DNA from: Glandiceps talaboti
Lineage: Eukaryota; Hemichordata; Enteropneusta; Spengelidae
Direction: 5' to 3'
Assembly: GCF_964340395.1 (NCBI RefSeq)
Contig: NC_135559.1
Coordinates: 12,403,759 to 12,467,758 of the forward strand
Length of the DNA: 64,000 nt
Position 1 is the stretch's first letter, and each line of letters opens with the position of its first letter. The translations under genes and the position numbers were made by a program. Positions 33,536 to 62,052 of this stretch are shown here, piece by piece. The notes beneath the pieces are model-generated. The model was given only the letters and a program-made list of their open reading frames with translations. It had not been told where the DNA came from and did no database searches.

Positions 33536-36254
33536 TCAAAAATGCGATACTGCAGTAGATTGTATGCTTGTAGTTGCTGTGTTACTTAAACTGAGTGGAT
33601 TACACGCCGAACTCACAGGCGAATGTTCGTTACTAGGCGGTGTTGGCATACCCGCCGCACTCTGGCATACGTACCATTCGCTAAGATTAGTGTGTGTGGG
33701 CGCCAAACCTGGTGGATTCGGCGCGAGCGGCAGTGACGTGACACTGTGGCTCCCCTCCGACGTCTGTGGCGAGATGAGCGACGGAGTGGATGCATCGTAT
33801 ACATTTGTTGGTGGTGGGGACTTCCCGTGTACTTTCATATGTTTTCGTAGAGAGCTAGGATGTGTGTAGCTTTTGTCACAGCCACGAATCTTACAATTAT
33901 AGGGTTTATCCGATGTGTGGACATGTGAATGTTTCTTCCTATCACTTGAGTTGGCAAATCGGCGATCGCAGCCGTCGAATTCACATTTAAACGGCTTTTC
34001 ACCTGCAGAGAAAAATAAAAAAAAATTGTAGTGAATAACTTGTCGTATGCGGCTTATAACCAACGGTGCTATTCACTGACACTGAATGGTCAATCTGTTC
34101 TTAATTTCGACCACCACAAACGATGAGCCATTTTGGATTCCAAACTATAATAATGTTGAAAGGAGGACAAAATGTGTCATAATCGCTTCATATTACACAT
34201 ATTTCCGGGGAAAACACACTGCCTGATTGTTGCCTTAGGATTTCAACGAGGACTTATGCGGGAATTATGTGTAATCTGGCCGCCGTTGGTATATACATAA
34301 AATTGTAATCGGAGGTATGTTTCAAATATGTTTTTTTTTCTCAGACGTCCGAAGGCCGGACTGAATGACTAACATATTATAGGAACAGGAAACTTTAGAA
34401 TGTTAGGGGCTTTCCTTCGACACATACCATGCAATTTGTTATGAGATTGGCAGACAATATATTTCACTTGACGTAATGTTTGTGTGTTTTCACAACTGTT
34501 ATAGCTAAGGGACGGTCAAGTTATAAGCTACATAAACAGATGTCGAATGCATGAGTAGCTCTGTGTCAATGACTTTTCTAAGTAATAAACAAACTCTATA
34601 AAAACCGCCATCGCAAAAAGTGAAGCCTTCGCGAGGTCTTGCCTTGAATGGTGTTAAAATGTTACTCGTTAATTGCCCTATTAATACTGTCTGATGAACT
34701 CAATCAGAATGGTGTCCAACGTTTCTATCGTTTGCGATTCGTGAATGCTTTAATGCCGGAAGCATAACATGTGGAGAAAACCCTACAATGATAACAACAA
34801 CACAGACCGACTGTTAATACTAGTAAGAGATTCACATCGCAGTGTTAGTTATTTCCTTAAACTTATCTTAATTTATGTTGCAAATTAAAAAGACAAAAAT
34901 TGACAGGCAGTGTACTGACTAAAATACAAACCACCAAGACTCTCTTCGTTAAAGTTAAACACATTTGAGGTTTGATCACACTGTGCAAGTGCAATTAAAT
35001 ATTAAAGTCCGTCAACACACAACCGGATTGCACAATGTTTACCATTTCAATTTGACACAACAACAACGACAACAACAACAACAACGTAACCCATCTCGGG
35101 TCAGAAAATCTCTCAAACGTACCTGTATGTGTTCTTTTGTGAATCTTTAAGTTTTCTGATCTGGCGAACACTTTTCCACATCCTGGAAAGGGGCAAGGGA
35201 ATGGCTTTTCTCCCGTGTGAACACGTACATGATTCACTAACTTGTACTTCGCTTTAAAAGGCTTTAAATTTCTGGTGCAATTTTGCCAATAACAAGTATG
35301 ATTTGATTGCTCTGGTCCTCCAACATGTTCAACTGTTATATGGGTAACAATTTCGTGCATGGAGGTAAAGGTTTTGTTACATGGTTTTTTCGGGTTTGGT
35401 TGTTCTTGGTCAACCCACATACACGTTAGTTCCTGCTTGATCGGTTGCCTCATATAACGGAAGAATGCACCAGGCCCGTGCGGTGTGTTCATATTCATGT
35501 TCATAGGGTTCATATTCATCGGATTCATGTTCATTGGGTTCATGTGAGGATTGTGATGAAGTTGTGGCGACGTAAGGTGGTCGTTCCTCGGACTTGTCAC
35601 TTGATTAAATTGGTCAGGTCGCCCGTACATATCACTGGGTATCGCGAGTCGCATCTGCGTGTTCACATGATGAGGTGCCGAGTGGTGAGCGGGCTGGTCG
35701 TGCAAACCTGGAAATATTACATGAGATGAAGTTCCGACATCGGAATGACCGTGTGGACCGTAGGTTGTGGATGGCACGAACATACTGTGATGGGATCCAG
35801 TATTTGCTGTCAAACTTTCGTGCGAAGCCAAACTGGTGCCCAGTGGTACCGTAGGACCTGTAAGGTGCTCACGTCGCAGGAGGAAATCACGGCTCGCTGA
35901 TAGTGCCTGTGCCGTGTAACTGGTGACATGGCCGTGAGAGTGGTGGCTGTGAGAGTGGGGTACATAACCGTTTGTTTGCGGGTTGAACGTGGTACTGGCG
36001 CTGCTGGTGTCCATATGATGTGGAGGACTGAGCTTCAGAGCCCCCATGTGTGCTGCTTCCATGCCGTATGGATTGAGCCCCATGCCGGACGGCTCGTTAG
36101 TAGTATCGCTTGAATGGTGTGCATGGGGAGCTAGTCCAAAAGTCGACATCCCATTAATATTTTGATGCGGAGTAACATCGACTAGTCGCATTGCGGGATT
36201 ACGTTTGGTGAGACCGTGATCCATGAAGGTTGACTGCAGCGTCTCGGCAGTCAT
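33536..36254 (-). CDS. Zic: Zic-family C2H2 zinc-finger transcription factor, two coding exons
   Basis: CDS is complement(join(33536..34002,35123..36254)), 532 residues. Seen: a Zic/Opa N-terminal motif SRDFLLRRE (121-129); the pre-finger block [15 protein letters not shown] (262-276); finger 1 (C278, W280, C292, H305, H310); finger 2 (C321, W323, C326, H342, H346); finger 3 (C354, C359, H372, H376); finger 4 (C384, C389, H402, H406); finger 5 (C414, C419, H432, H436); and a C-terminal EWYV (485-488). The tryptophans in fingers 1-2 match the tandem CWCH2 signature of Zic/Gli-type proteins. IKQE at 272-275 fits a SUMO-acceptor consensus (inference). Family knowledge: Zic proteins are nuclear DNA-binding regulators of neural, mesodermal and segmental patterning. 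The start is ATG 36252-36254; an in-frame TAA lies at 36264-36266, so no earlier in-frame Met exists unless a spliced 5' exon joins inside those nine bases. The bases before the ATG (CCG) are a weak Kozak context. The N-terminal half is rich in His, Ser and Met. The sequence is intact, with no frameshift. No other gene is seen nearby. An additional 5' non-coding exon cannot be excluded. Confidence 0.97.
34003..35122 (-). other. Zic intron, 1120 bp, phase 1
   Basis: On the minus strand the donor reads CATACAG then GTACGT (35117-35122), and the acceptor is a pyrimidine-rich stretch ending CTGCAG (34003-34008), followed by GTGAAAAGCC. Splicing rebuilds the linker Thr-Gly-Glu-Lys-Pro between fingers 3 and 4, with the Gly378 codon split after its first base. 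Without splicing, exon 1 reads into unrelated sequence after THTG. As I recall, an intron at this place is widely conserved in bilaterian Zic genes. The intron has a small CAA-rich stretch (35058-35084) and no ORF or element that I recognise. Confidence 0.95.
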
Positions 36255-36299
36255 CGGAGTGATTTAAACAGTCCTCAACCAGAGGAAGCGCTACCTTGC

Positions 36300-36600
36300 A
36301 AATGAACGTTCACTTTTGGAAAGTAGCACTAAAAGTGTCCCCTCGTTCGCATGCAAACACTGCTTGTTAGACGCCCAGCGTGAACGTATTACGGGTAATT
36401 ATAGTGCCACACGATTGGTTGCTTTGTGTTGAGTGACAACTTGACAGTTGATGAACCAATAGATTCTTTAATAGCAGTGTCGGGCATGCGCACTGCGCCT
36501 TTGTCTTTTTTCATACCATTTCACTTGGATTCAGAGATGTCATTTCGTGACCCCCTACCGTGGTTGTCTTGTTTCGCTATGATTGGATACGTGTGTAGGC
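36300..36600 (-). promoter_or_regulatory. Putative Zic 5' region / promoter with CCAAT pentamers
   Basis: Upstream of the Zic start codon, CCAAT occurs on the minus strand at 36414-36418 and 36592-36596, and on the plus strand at 36456-36460. Three within about 185 bp is more than expected by chance. No convincing TATA box is seen, which is common for developmental regulators. The transcription start cannot be placed from sequence alone, so this is a proposed promoter region only. Confidence 0.35.
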
Positions 36601-42250
<5,650 letters not shown>

Positions 42251-42308
42251 CTTGTCGCCAAAAATGTAATCTTTCACTTGTCCTCAAAAATGTAACTTTT
42301 CACTTGTC
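42251..42308. repeat. Two and a partial tandem copies of a 26-bp unit
   Basis: Copies start at 42251 and 42277, with a partial third at 42303. Each begins CTTGTC and contains CAAAAATGTAA then CTTTTCA-like sequence. It lies about 80 bp before a long TA array. Confidence 0.75.
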
Positions 42309-42383
42309 AAAACGTGAGATTTTTACAGTAGTCGAAATTTTAAAATTGCCATTTAGACATATATAAAAGATAAGAGGAAACTC

Positions 42384-45109
<2,726 letters not shown>

Positions 45110-45220
45110 TAGTCCTGCTTGTAGACGAAGTAAGTCGGTACTCGATATCTGACTTTGTTCCTCTTCTCCGGTGTTGAAAGACATTGTCAGTATCGCCTAC
45201 ACCGTCTGCAAGCAGGACTA
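45110..45220 (+). repeat. Foldback hairpin, 18-bp terminal stem
   Basis: Positions 45110-45127 and 45203-45220 are reverse complements except for one position, and that position is a U-G wobble when read as plus-strand RNA. A second inner block (CGGTACT facing AGTATCG) also pairs with a single G-U. The sequence between the stems is not coding in any convincing way. It could be a small foldback MITE or a structured RNA; it is long for a typical animal pre-miRNA. Confidence 0.5.
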
Positions 45221-45369
45221 ATGCTGTCATTCACGATTAATACGAGAACACTGGTAGACGTTTTGATCATTTAAAGGCCTGGGACACGTGCCAACTTCGA
45301 ATTCTATCTTCTTCTCTTTACTCAGTACACACATACACTATTAGCCTCTCTAACTTTGATATTTGGTGG

Positions 45370-45810
<441 letters not shown>

Positions 45811-46541
45811 CGGCTACAGGCATTGTATAAATAGTGTACGTGGTTAAGAGTCACACAGTCAGACCGAAAATAACGTTTAAAATTTAAGTGTGTAATTTTG
45901 GCATATTTTCAATTAAACCGTCACATTTTAGTACATTTGTGCATACGTTCACTAGCGAAATCGAGGCTGAGTCTAGTAAAGCATTCGACTTTTAACTCTA
46001 AGTCACATGACTGGTCCAACTGGATGGGCGGAAATAAAGTGAAACTTGAACTTGAGTTGTTAAGGTTTACATGAACAAAAGATGGTGAGTCTTTCAGTGA
46101 CATTGTAAAACAGTCACTGTGTTAATATGAATACAAGCTGTTCTTGTATGTATTCGTCACCAGTGACCAGCCTGTTTTGTTTTGGACCAACTTTTCTCCA
46201 TAATTCAGCCAAATAACCGGTTTGACCCCTAAATTTGAACCCTTATGTAAAGTCGGCCTTTAAATAGATTGAATATTAATTAAAAATGTTATAGAAAGAA
46301 AGAAATGCAGACAGCAAATAGTCTGAGAAGAAAAAATATCATTCAAACATATGAAGTCGCTGTTTATATCTGTAATGAGCGATCTGTGAGAAGCTCGTTT
46401 CTTATCTAGCTAAACGGTTCTTGGGGAACATAAAACGTATATGATACGCAGTCTTCCGGTGATCATTGCCTGTTTCTTCTGTAACACTATATGACAATGA
46501 CTTGCATTCATTGTACATTAGTCGGCCAAGTGTATCATATC

Positions 46542-46545
<4 letters not shown>

Positions 46546-46600
<55 letters not shown>

Positions 46601-46752
46601 GTGTATGTATACATATATATGACTATATATGTGTAATGCTTAGCGTGCACGCGAGAGAGCGAGAGAGAGAGAGAGAGAGAGTGAGAGAGAGAGAGAGAGA
46701 GAGGGGGGAGGGAGGGAGAGAGACAGGAGACACAGATAGAGAGAGAGAGAGA
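46546..46752. repeat. (TA)n array and (GA)n array
   Basis: TA 46546-46598, a short TA/TG-rich bridge, then GA-rich repeats 46652-46752 with GGGG interruptions. Confidence 0.95.
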
Positions 46753-47435
46753 TTCGTGTGTGATGCTGATCAGTACATGATCCGATTTCTGAAATATCTA
46801 CTTTCAACATTCAGAGATATAATTGTTCTCTTCTCCTGAATTAATTATTTGGTGATATTTAGTCATGTGATGATCTTATACCTAAATGCTGATAGCATAG
46901 AAATAAATTGATGGAAGTAAAGTATTATTTAATTATTAAATACATTATATAAACCGCTATAGAAACAGTAAAACAACAAAGGATGCAAGGAAGTCAGATG
47001 ATGTCATAGCTTTAAATAGAATTGATGAAATAAAACGCTCATAAAATAGTTAATGTATTACTATTAACGGGAGTCATAGACACTGAAAACAAGCGTTTAT
47101 TGAAGTTTTGTATTTATAAGCTAGTCACACAGAACACAGAGGGACAATCTCAAAAGAAATTACCCCTTACTTGAATCACGACATGAAACCGACATTTAGC
47201 AGCTTGAAACTTACATCAATCCTTTCTTAATGTACTTGAGAGTCTGGCCAGGTGTTATTGAAATAGATACACGAAAACAACAACATGTACATTGTCTTTT
47301 TGGAGAAGCTTTGGGGGATCCAAGAGAATTTTATACGTTTCAAAGAAAATATTTAGCGAATATGGAAAAAAATGGTTCGCTTGCCGGAGATGTGTTCTTG
47401 CTATACTTGAGGGCATTTATACTTTCAAAGAAATG

Positions 47436-47712
47436 TAGAATAGAATAGAATAGGATAGAATAGAATAGAATAGAATAGAGTAGAGTAGAGTAGAGTAGAG
47501 TAGAGTAGAATAGAGTAGAGTAGAGTAGAACAGAACAGAACAGAGTAGAGTAGAGTAGAGAAGAGTTGGGTAGAGTAGAGTAGAGTAGAGTAGAATAGAA
47601 TAGAATAGAATAGAATAGAATAGAATAGAATAGAATAGAATAGAATAGAATAGAATAGAATAGAATAGAATAGAATAGAATAGAATAGAATAGAAAAGAA
47701 TAGAATAGAATA
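47436..47712. repeat. (TAGAR)n pentamer array
   Basis: TAGAA units, then a TAGAG-rich middle with a CAGAACAGAA patch, then a homogeneous TAGAA block to 47712. It is the complement of the TTCTR array at 20.5 kb and has the same A/G block pattern. Confidence 0.95.
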
Positions 47713-50252
47713 TTGAAATAATTCACGTCAGAAAATGGGTCTATAGCATTTTTCGATTTTTGGCAGCGATTTTGCGTATCTACTATCATATGCTTGCTTT
47801 TTTCTTGAAGAGTTTCTAGTCTCCCTACTCATAGTTCAGAAATCGTTTCATATCATTTGAATACAGATATTCCACCTTTTCATTTTACTGCCAATAAGGA
47901 GCGTATTTTAAAGGATTTTAAATTTGATGATTGGGACCTGTGAAAACAAGATCAGACCGGAGAACTTCGCTTTTTTTGAACGCAAAACGTCTACACTTTA
48001 CCTTGATATTGTATTTCACATTGCTAGTAAATTTGTTATTGTATGAGAGACGACGAGTGACAGCGTTCATATGATTGAGCGTACTAATTCTTCCTTTTAC
48101 TGCCGACGGGGAGCGTTTCTAGGGTAATATAGCAAAGTTAATAAAAAGTTTGATTTACAATAGACAAATATAGGATAGTATATGATATCCTTTTAATATA
48201 TTGCACCGAGATGAGACCCAGACGGAAATCATGTGGAGACCAACCAACATTAAGTTTACACAGTCGTATAAGCTCTTTTGGTGACTGCAATAATTTTTTG
48301 ATATCACAAATTGATGATTTTTTTTTAGTGAACTCAAAGTCACGGGTTATGTTTATTTTACATCGGCGTAACGATTGACATTCTGTATCACTATCCGAAC
48401 TGATAATTAAACCTGTACGTGCTGTTTTTTATGTAAAAAGGCAACTATTCAAATGTCAAGTTTATAGCAAATAAAAAGACAGGTCACCGACATGTCAACC
48501 ACAAGTGTTAGTACGATGAAGTGCAACAAAGGGAAACTGTTCACGACTCAGGGTCGATCTATGGACGCTACAGTAAACTAAAATCAGCATTTTTGTGAAA
48601 ATGCAGCCCCTTAGTTGCTACTAAAACAACTAAAAAATCTGCCAGCTATCTATTTATTGTTTTGATATCGGCTAGATTATTTTTTATTTAAAGTTGTGTC
48701 GATTGACACATATAACCCAAGAACTGATTACAAGTTAGATACTTTTTCGACTCTGTTCATCGCTGGTAATGATTTTAATGGACAAAATACGCTACTTGTG
48801 AAATCGTATCGTAGTTGTCACGTGATAAGAGAATGCACACTAGAATATGGTCAAATTATACAATCTACGAATCCGATACACGGAGCCTGAAGTGGAGTAC
48901 TCCGAGATCAATTGTTAATGTACCCGGTTCAAACTATGTACATTGACTTTTTCATGTCAAAGATTTATTCGTTACAAGGGTACATCCCTACCTCAAAAAA
49001 ATTGTAACCGTTGTTACATCCCCACTTGGAAAAATATTTTGGGGAAATACTAAACCTCTTGTGATGTTCATCACTTACATAGTTTTTCCTCAAAATGAAT
49101 TTTGAAACGTTTGAATTATTTGCCATGAGCGCTCCTACGAAGGACAACATTCTAGCTTTTTTGAAGGCAATCTATCCAGTTGTCGTCCGTCAAATAGAAG
49201 CGACGAATTTGAAGAACAAAAAATAGCACTTTGGTGATTTTTTTGTCAATTTGACCATATTTACACTAACTTTTCGCATTAATATATAAAGGATAACAAC
49301 CAAAAACAATCTGGTCTAAAATTCAAAAAAAAATACCAAAAAAGCAAGAAATTTTGTCGAGGTGTTTATGTGGGAACGGAAATCTACTGGTGAGTTTGAA
49401 TAACATAATAACCCAGTCATCGTTGTCGTTACATGTATCATTGTTTTGTCATTCAATTTTTCCCTAAACGATTTAATTATAATCGTCGTATCTCAAATTG
49501 AAATAATCAAAATTCGTTTTTGGTTACTATTTTCCACTAATTTGCCAATGTTTCATTACCGCCATTATGGCTATATTTCCGCAACTAGTACGCGCGATTA
49601 CAGTTCATTTGCATATCACAATTGTTGCGTTTGGTACAAATGTTAATTACTATATATTTCGTAATTAGTCATTCATTTCAGAGTCCTTATTATATTCCAA
49701 TTGTCGTCTTTGTTTCTGTAATAAAAGTCTATTTTTCGACATTTTGTCAGTTTATGTAACGTCACAGCTGGGGATACGAGTTGGCTTAAAAGATGACAGG
49801 TCATTTGTTAGACGGTCAGGTCGAAATTCACGAAGTACGTACTCGATATCAAATTTGAACAATCGATTTTGTGAAACTCTTAAAGAACTCATACCGCTCT
49901 CGCGCTGGGATCTGAAGTGAATTACAAAGGAGTCGTAATTTTTTAACCAAGTACACGATTATGGTTGTATTTATCGTCTGCTGCGGTGGAAATGGGTTTC
50001 CCGCCAATAAAAATGTCTGAACTCCGGACAACAGGCAGCTGACAACATTGTTGTTCTCGTGCCGTGAAAACCAACAAAAGCAATATTATCGCTTACCAAA
50101 TCCTATGTTTATGGTATCTACTGCTAATTTACAATTGGCGATCTTTGTACTTTGATGGTCGTCAGGTTTTCTCATCCATCTCAATGCAAATTTTATTTCT
50201 ATGTGTGTGATTCGTTTTACAATCGGTGTTATTTTTCCGTAGTCGTCGCCAT
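47713..50252. other. Non-coding stretch with a POU/SOX-like site pair
   Basis: Single-copy DNA. Contains ATTTGCAT (49607-49614) followed after 3 bp by ACAATTGTT (49618-49626). No gene is recognised; frames stay under 70 codons. Confidence 0.5.
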
Positions 50253-50278
50253 TGTCGTCGTCGTCGTCGTCGTCGTCG

Positions 50279-50319
<41 letters not shown>

Positions 50320-50520
50320 ATTATTATTATTGAATTGAAATGAGATTTATTTGATATCTAGATCCACCTACCGGACATCAACCATATTTGATGTACGAAT
50401 GTAGCTAAGTACATGTTCTGTAAAATATTATATATCCATAGACACATTTGCCACTACAAACTCCGGCATCAAATAATACTCATCCTGGTTTTCGCTGGAA
50501 TAAAGGAAATGAAATGAAAG
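50253..50520 (-). mobile_element. GTC/GTT/ATT trinucleotide array, perhaps the tail of a minus-strand retroelement
   Basis: The array 50253-50331 changes from GTC to GTT to ATT. On the minus strand it follows CAAATAAATCTCATTTCAATTC, which contains AATAAA, so the array would sit where a retroelement tail sits. About 190 nt of A/T-rich, non-coding sequence precedes it. The trinucleotide array itself is certain; the retroelement interpretation is inference. Confidence 0.4.
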
Positions 50521-50635
50521 TTACAATTTTGATAATAATGTTTAGAAGTTGAACCAAACCGACAGTGTGTGTATCGAATGTTGAAAGGCAATTTGTTGCA
50601 TCTATCAAACCTACGGCTCTCACCATACACGTAAT

Positions 50636-52573
<1,938 letters not shown>

Positions 52574-52697
52574 TCGACATGTGTTGGTCGGTGTTGTGCT
52601 GTTTTGGACGGTGTTGTGTCGTGTCGTGTCGTGCTGTGTCGTGCTCTGCTGTGTTGTGCTGTTTGGGTTGTGTTGTGGACTGCGTGTCATGTTTGTT

Positions 52698-52731
<34 letters not shown>

Positions 52732-53451
52732 GCTGCATTGATATGTTGTGCTGTGCTGTGTTGTGTTGTCTTGTGCAGTGTTGTGTTGTGTTGTGTTGTG
52801 TTGTGTTGTGTTGTGCTCAGCTTTGTTGTATTGTGTCGTGTTGTGATGTGCTGTGCTGTGTGGTGTAATGTGGTGTGGTGTAATGTGGTGTGGTGTGGTG
52901 TGTTGTGTTGTGTTGTGTTGTGTTGTGTTGTGTTGTGTGGTGTGGTGTGGTGTGGTGTTGTGTTGTGGTGTCGTGTCCTGTCCTGTGTCGTGCTGTGTTG
53001 TGTTATGCTGTGCTGTGTTGTATGGTATTTTATGATGTGTGTTGTGTTGTGTTGCTTTGAGTTGCGTTGCATTTCATTGCGTTGTGATTGGCTGTGGTGT
53101 GCTATATTGTGGTATGATATATTCGTTGATGGTGTGATATGCTATATTTTGTCATTGTTAAGTTGTAATATGGTGCGGTATAATGCATGTATGTTTATTT
53201 ATTATGTGCCGCCTTGTTCTTTTGTTTTTCTTTGCTTTACTGCGTCACTATGTTGCACTGTTATGCTTTGATATGTTGTGCTGTGCTGTGTCGTGTTTCG
53301 TTGTGCTATATGTTGTACTGTTCTGTTGCGCTATGTTGTGTTGCGTTATTCTGTACTGCTTTGTGTTGTGCCATGCTATGTTGTGTTGTGTTGTGTTGTG
53401 TTGTGTTGTGTTGTGTTGTGTTGTGTTGTGTTGTGTTGTGTTGTGTTGTTT
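52574..53451. repeat. Degenerate TGTTG/TGTGC pentamer array
   Basis: Nearly 900 bp built from TGTTG with many TGCTG, TGGTG and TCGTG variants, a GT dinucleotide core (52701-52730), a degraded middle (about 53060-53280) and a clean TGTTG block at the end. Frames of up to 254 codons through it encode only Cys/Val/Leu runs and are not genes. Confidence 0.95.
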
Positions 53452-53559
53452 CTCTACCGCTATGTGTTTAGTCTTGATGATCTAAAAGTTTTGATATCTA
53501 AAAAGTTTTGATATCTTGACCCCAATGGAAATAAGTAGTTAAAACTTTTTTTTGTCATC

Positions 53560-53673
53560 CTCGGCAAAGGTATTCAGTGATGTATCTGTTTTGTCTTTCA
53601 TGCGAATGTGATAGCTGCCGTATTGTATATCCGTTTTAGTTTGTGGTTTCCCGAATATATTTTTGCCAAATAA

Positions 53674-53718
<45 letters not shown>

Positions 53719-53719
53719 G
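53560..53719 (+). mobile_element. Possible retroelement 3' end with a (TCAA)n tail
   Basis: A stretch ending TTTTTGCCAAATAAAA, with AATAAA at 53669-53674, runs directly into a perfect TCAA tetranucleotide tail (53675-53719). A polyadenylation-like hexamer fused to a perfect tetranucleotide tail suggests a LINE or SINE 3' end rather than random slippage. No coding part is seen and the 5' boundary is not defined. Confidence 0.45.
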
Positions 53720-55588
53720 TTGCGTACACAGTATTGTTATGTGATGCATTATGCTATACTGTGCTGTTCTACATTGATCCATTATTCTATACTTTGCCGT
53801 ATTATGTTATGTTCAATTTTATTCTATATTTGTGTTCTGATACGCTATTTAGTGTCATGCAATAATTTATGCAATTTTTTTTACTCAATTTACATATTTT
53901 GTCATTCGCTAAAAGAGTTTGATTACTGTATTCCATTCAACACATTCACACCATATACAACCCCAAATTAAATTCAACACATCTGTACGTTAAAACACCT
54001 TGGATAATCACTATTGTCTTCTTTTGAATCGATGTTCCAATTCCGTCAACTAAATAAGGAAAAGTTGTGAATATTTTGGATACGAATTTCAGCAAAGTTC
54101 TGATAATTTTCGTTATAGTACAAAGACATATTATTTACACACAGAATACTCAGAAAATATATTGAAACAAAGAGTAACGTTTACACTTCCAGGCTTGTGA
54201 AATAGTTACAATTCGACGAATATTCTTTATGGATTTATTACTGCTCTAATATTAGTACAAAATTTGAGAATTGTACCTGCGTACATGGTATCATAACTAA
54301 TTTCGTATTAATCATGGTTCCTTTTATTTTTTTGTCTTGAAATGCGTTGAACAAATAATCAAACATATATTGTTCGTTTATTTAGCTAGGAACAGAAATT
54401 TTAGAATGACGGTTCGGAGGTAGCTTCGATAGAAGCGGCTTTTATAGTGGTTACAATTCCATTTAAAGTATTCTGAAAAGGAGAAAGGTTCATTTGTAGA
54501 AAAGTATGCCGTATTAATAGTGGTAAATTAAATAAATAGAACGACGCCGATACAGTGCCTCATCCGAATGAAATAATTCACTTAAATACAGTAACTTCTG
54601 TATTGCAATCTCCCACCTGTGTTCTCATCGGAAAGAGAGTGGTGTTATTAAGAGGGAAAAGAGGGTAAATTTGTCCAATCGCGTCGGTTTAAAATTGCAC
54701 AAAAGCGTGCCAAAACAGTGTTCATTTCCGCTTCGATAAAGGAGGAGTGTTACTCGGCGGACCGTTCTATGATACATCCCATCTTGCGTACGCTCGCAGC
54801 GAGCAATTACACCGCTGTCTGATTAAACGACGAAGCGTGTTTCGAGCACCGTAACAGTAGTGCCGTTCCATTGCCAGATCTCAAGCTAAAAAGAGTGAAA
54901 TTATGTACAGAATCACGACTAATTGTTTCCTTAGGTCGGGAAAATTGCTGGTCTTTTGTTCGCTACTCCGCGGATAAATGAAGGGGGGAAATTAGATGGT
55001 TTTCAATTGTACAACCATTCACCAGTATGCTTAGTTAACTATACCTACTAATACAACCCGCTAATCTAAGAACATCATTTGAAACGGTCTATAAACTACA
55101 TGCAATTTTCCCTTTAATAATCACATCAGACAGAGATGCGACGTTCTCTCTTCACAAAACATCACAGAGCGCAGTCACAAGGTTCAAAACAGAGAATTCA
55201 GACACAGTTTTCAAACTGATTACAAAGCCGAGAAAATAATACTTTTAAGTGCTCTATACTCATCTTTCGTATTTCCGATAATTTTCGGCAAATTTTAAAA
55301 TTCCACTAGCGTGGGGAGAAGATTGTCGTAATTCTTGAGAATGGGATCCATTTTTTTTGTCATGTACCGGAAATTGAGGAAAATCGCCGTCGTGCCAATT
55401 TTGTGAAGTGTTTCTAAGGAGGAAAAATGTGAAGTTACGTCAGGACATAGTAATTCTAAAATTGTGGGATTTTTAAAGACTTAAAATTATTGAAAGGGAA
55501 GTTTTTACCACAATTCGTGTTTGCTTAAACTGATCAAAAAGATTTTCACAAAGACGTTTATGTTTGAGAGATAGAGAGAGAGAGAGAC
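53720..55588. other. Non-coding stretch
   Basis: A/T-rich single-copy sequence with no frame worth calling. Confidence 0.55.

Positions 55589-62022
<6,434 letters not shown>

Positions 62023-62052
<30 letters not shown>

Noticed and set aside
33613-33804. 63-codon minus-strand frame overlapping Zic exon 2
   Set aside because: Alternative frame inside a recognised coding exon, with no domain of its own.
33471-33869. 132-codon plus-strand open frame
   Set aside because: It lies antisense to Zic exon 2, whose minus-strand frame encodes conserved zinc fingers, so it is a shadow.
34690-34713. Another CTGATGA on the plus strand as a possible hammerhead
   Set aside because: No following stem II with GAAA at the required position.
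35445-35729. 94-codon plus-strand open frame rich in His and Val
   Set aside because: Antisense shadow of the Met/Asn/His-rich part of Zic exon 1.
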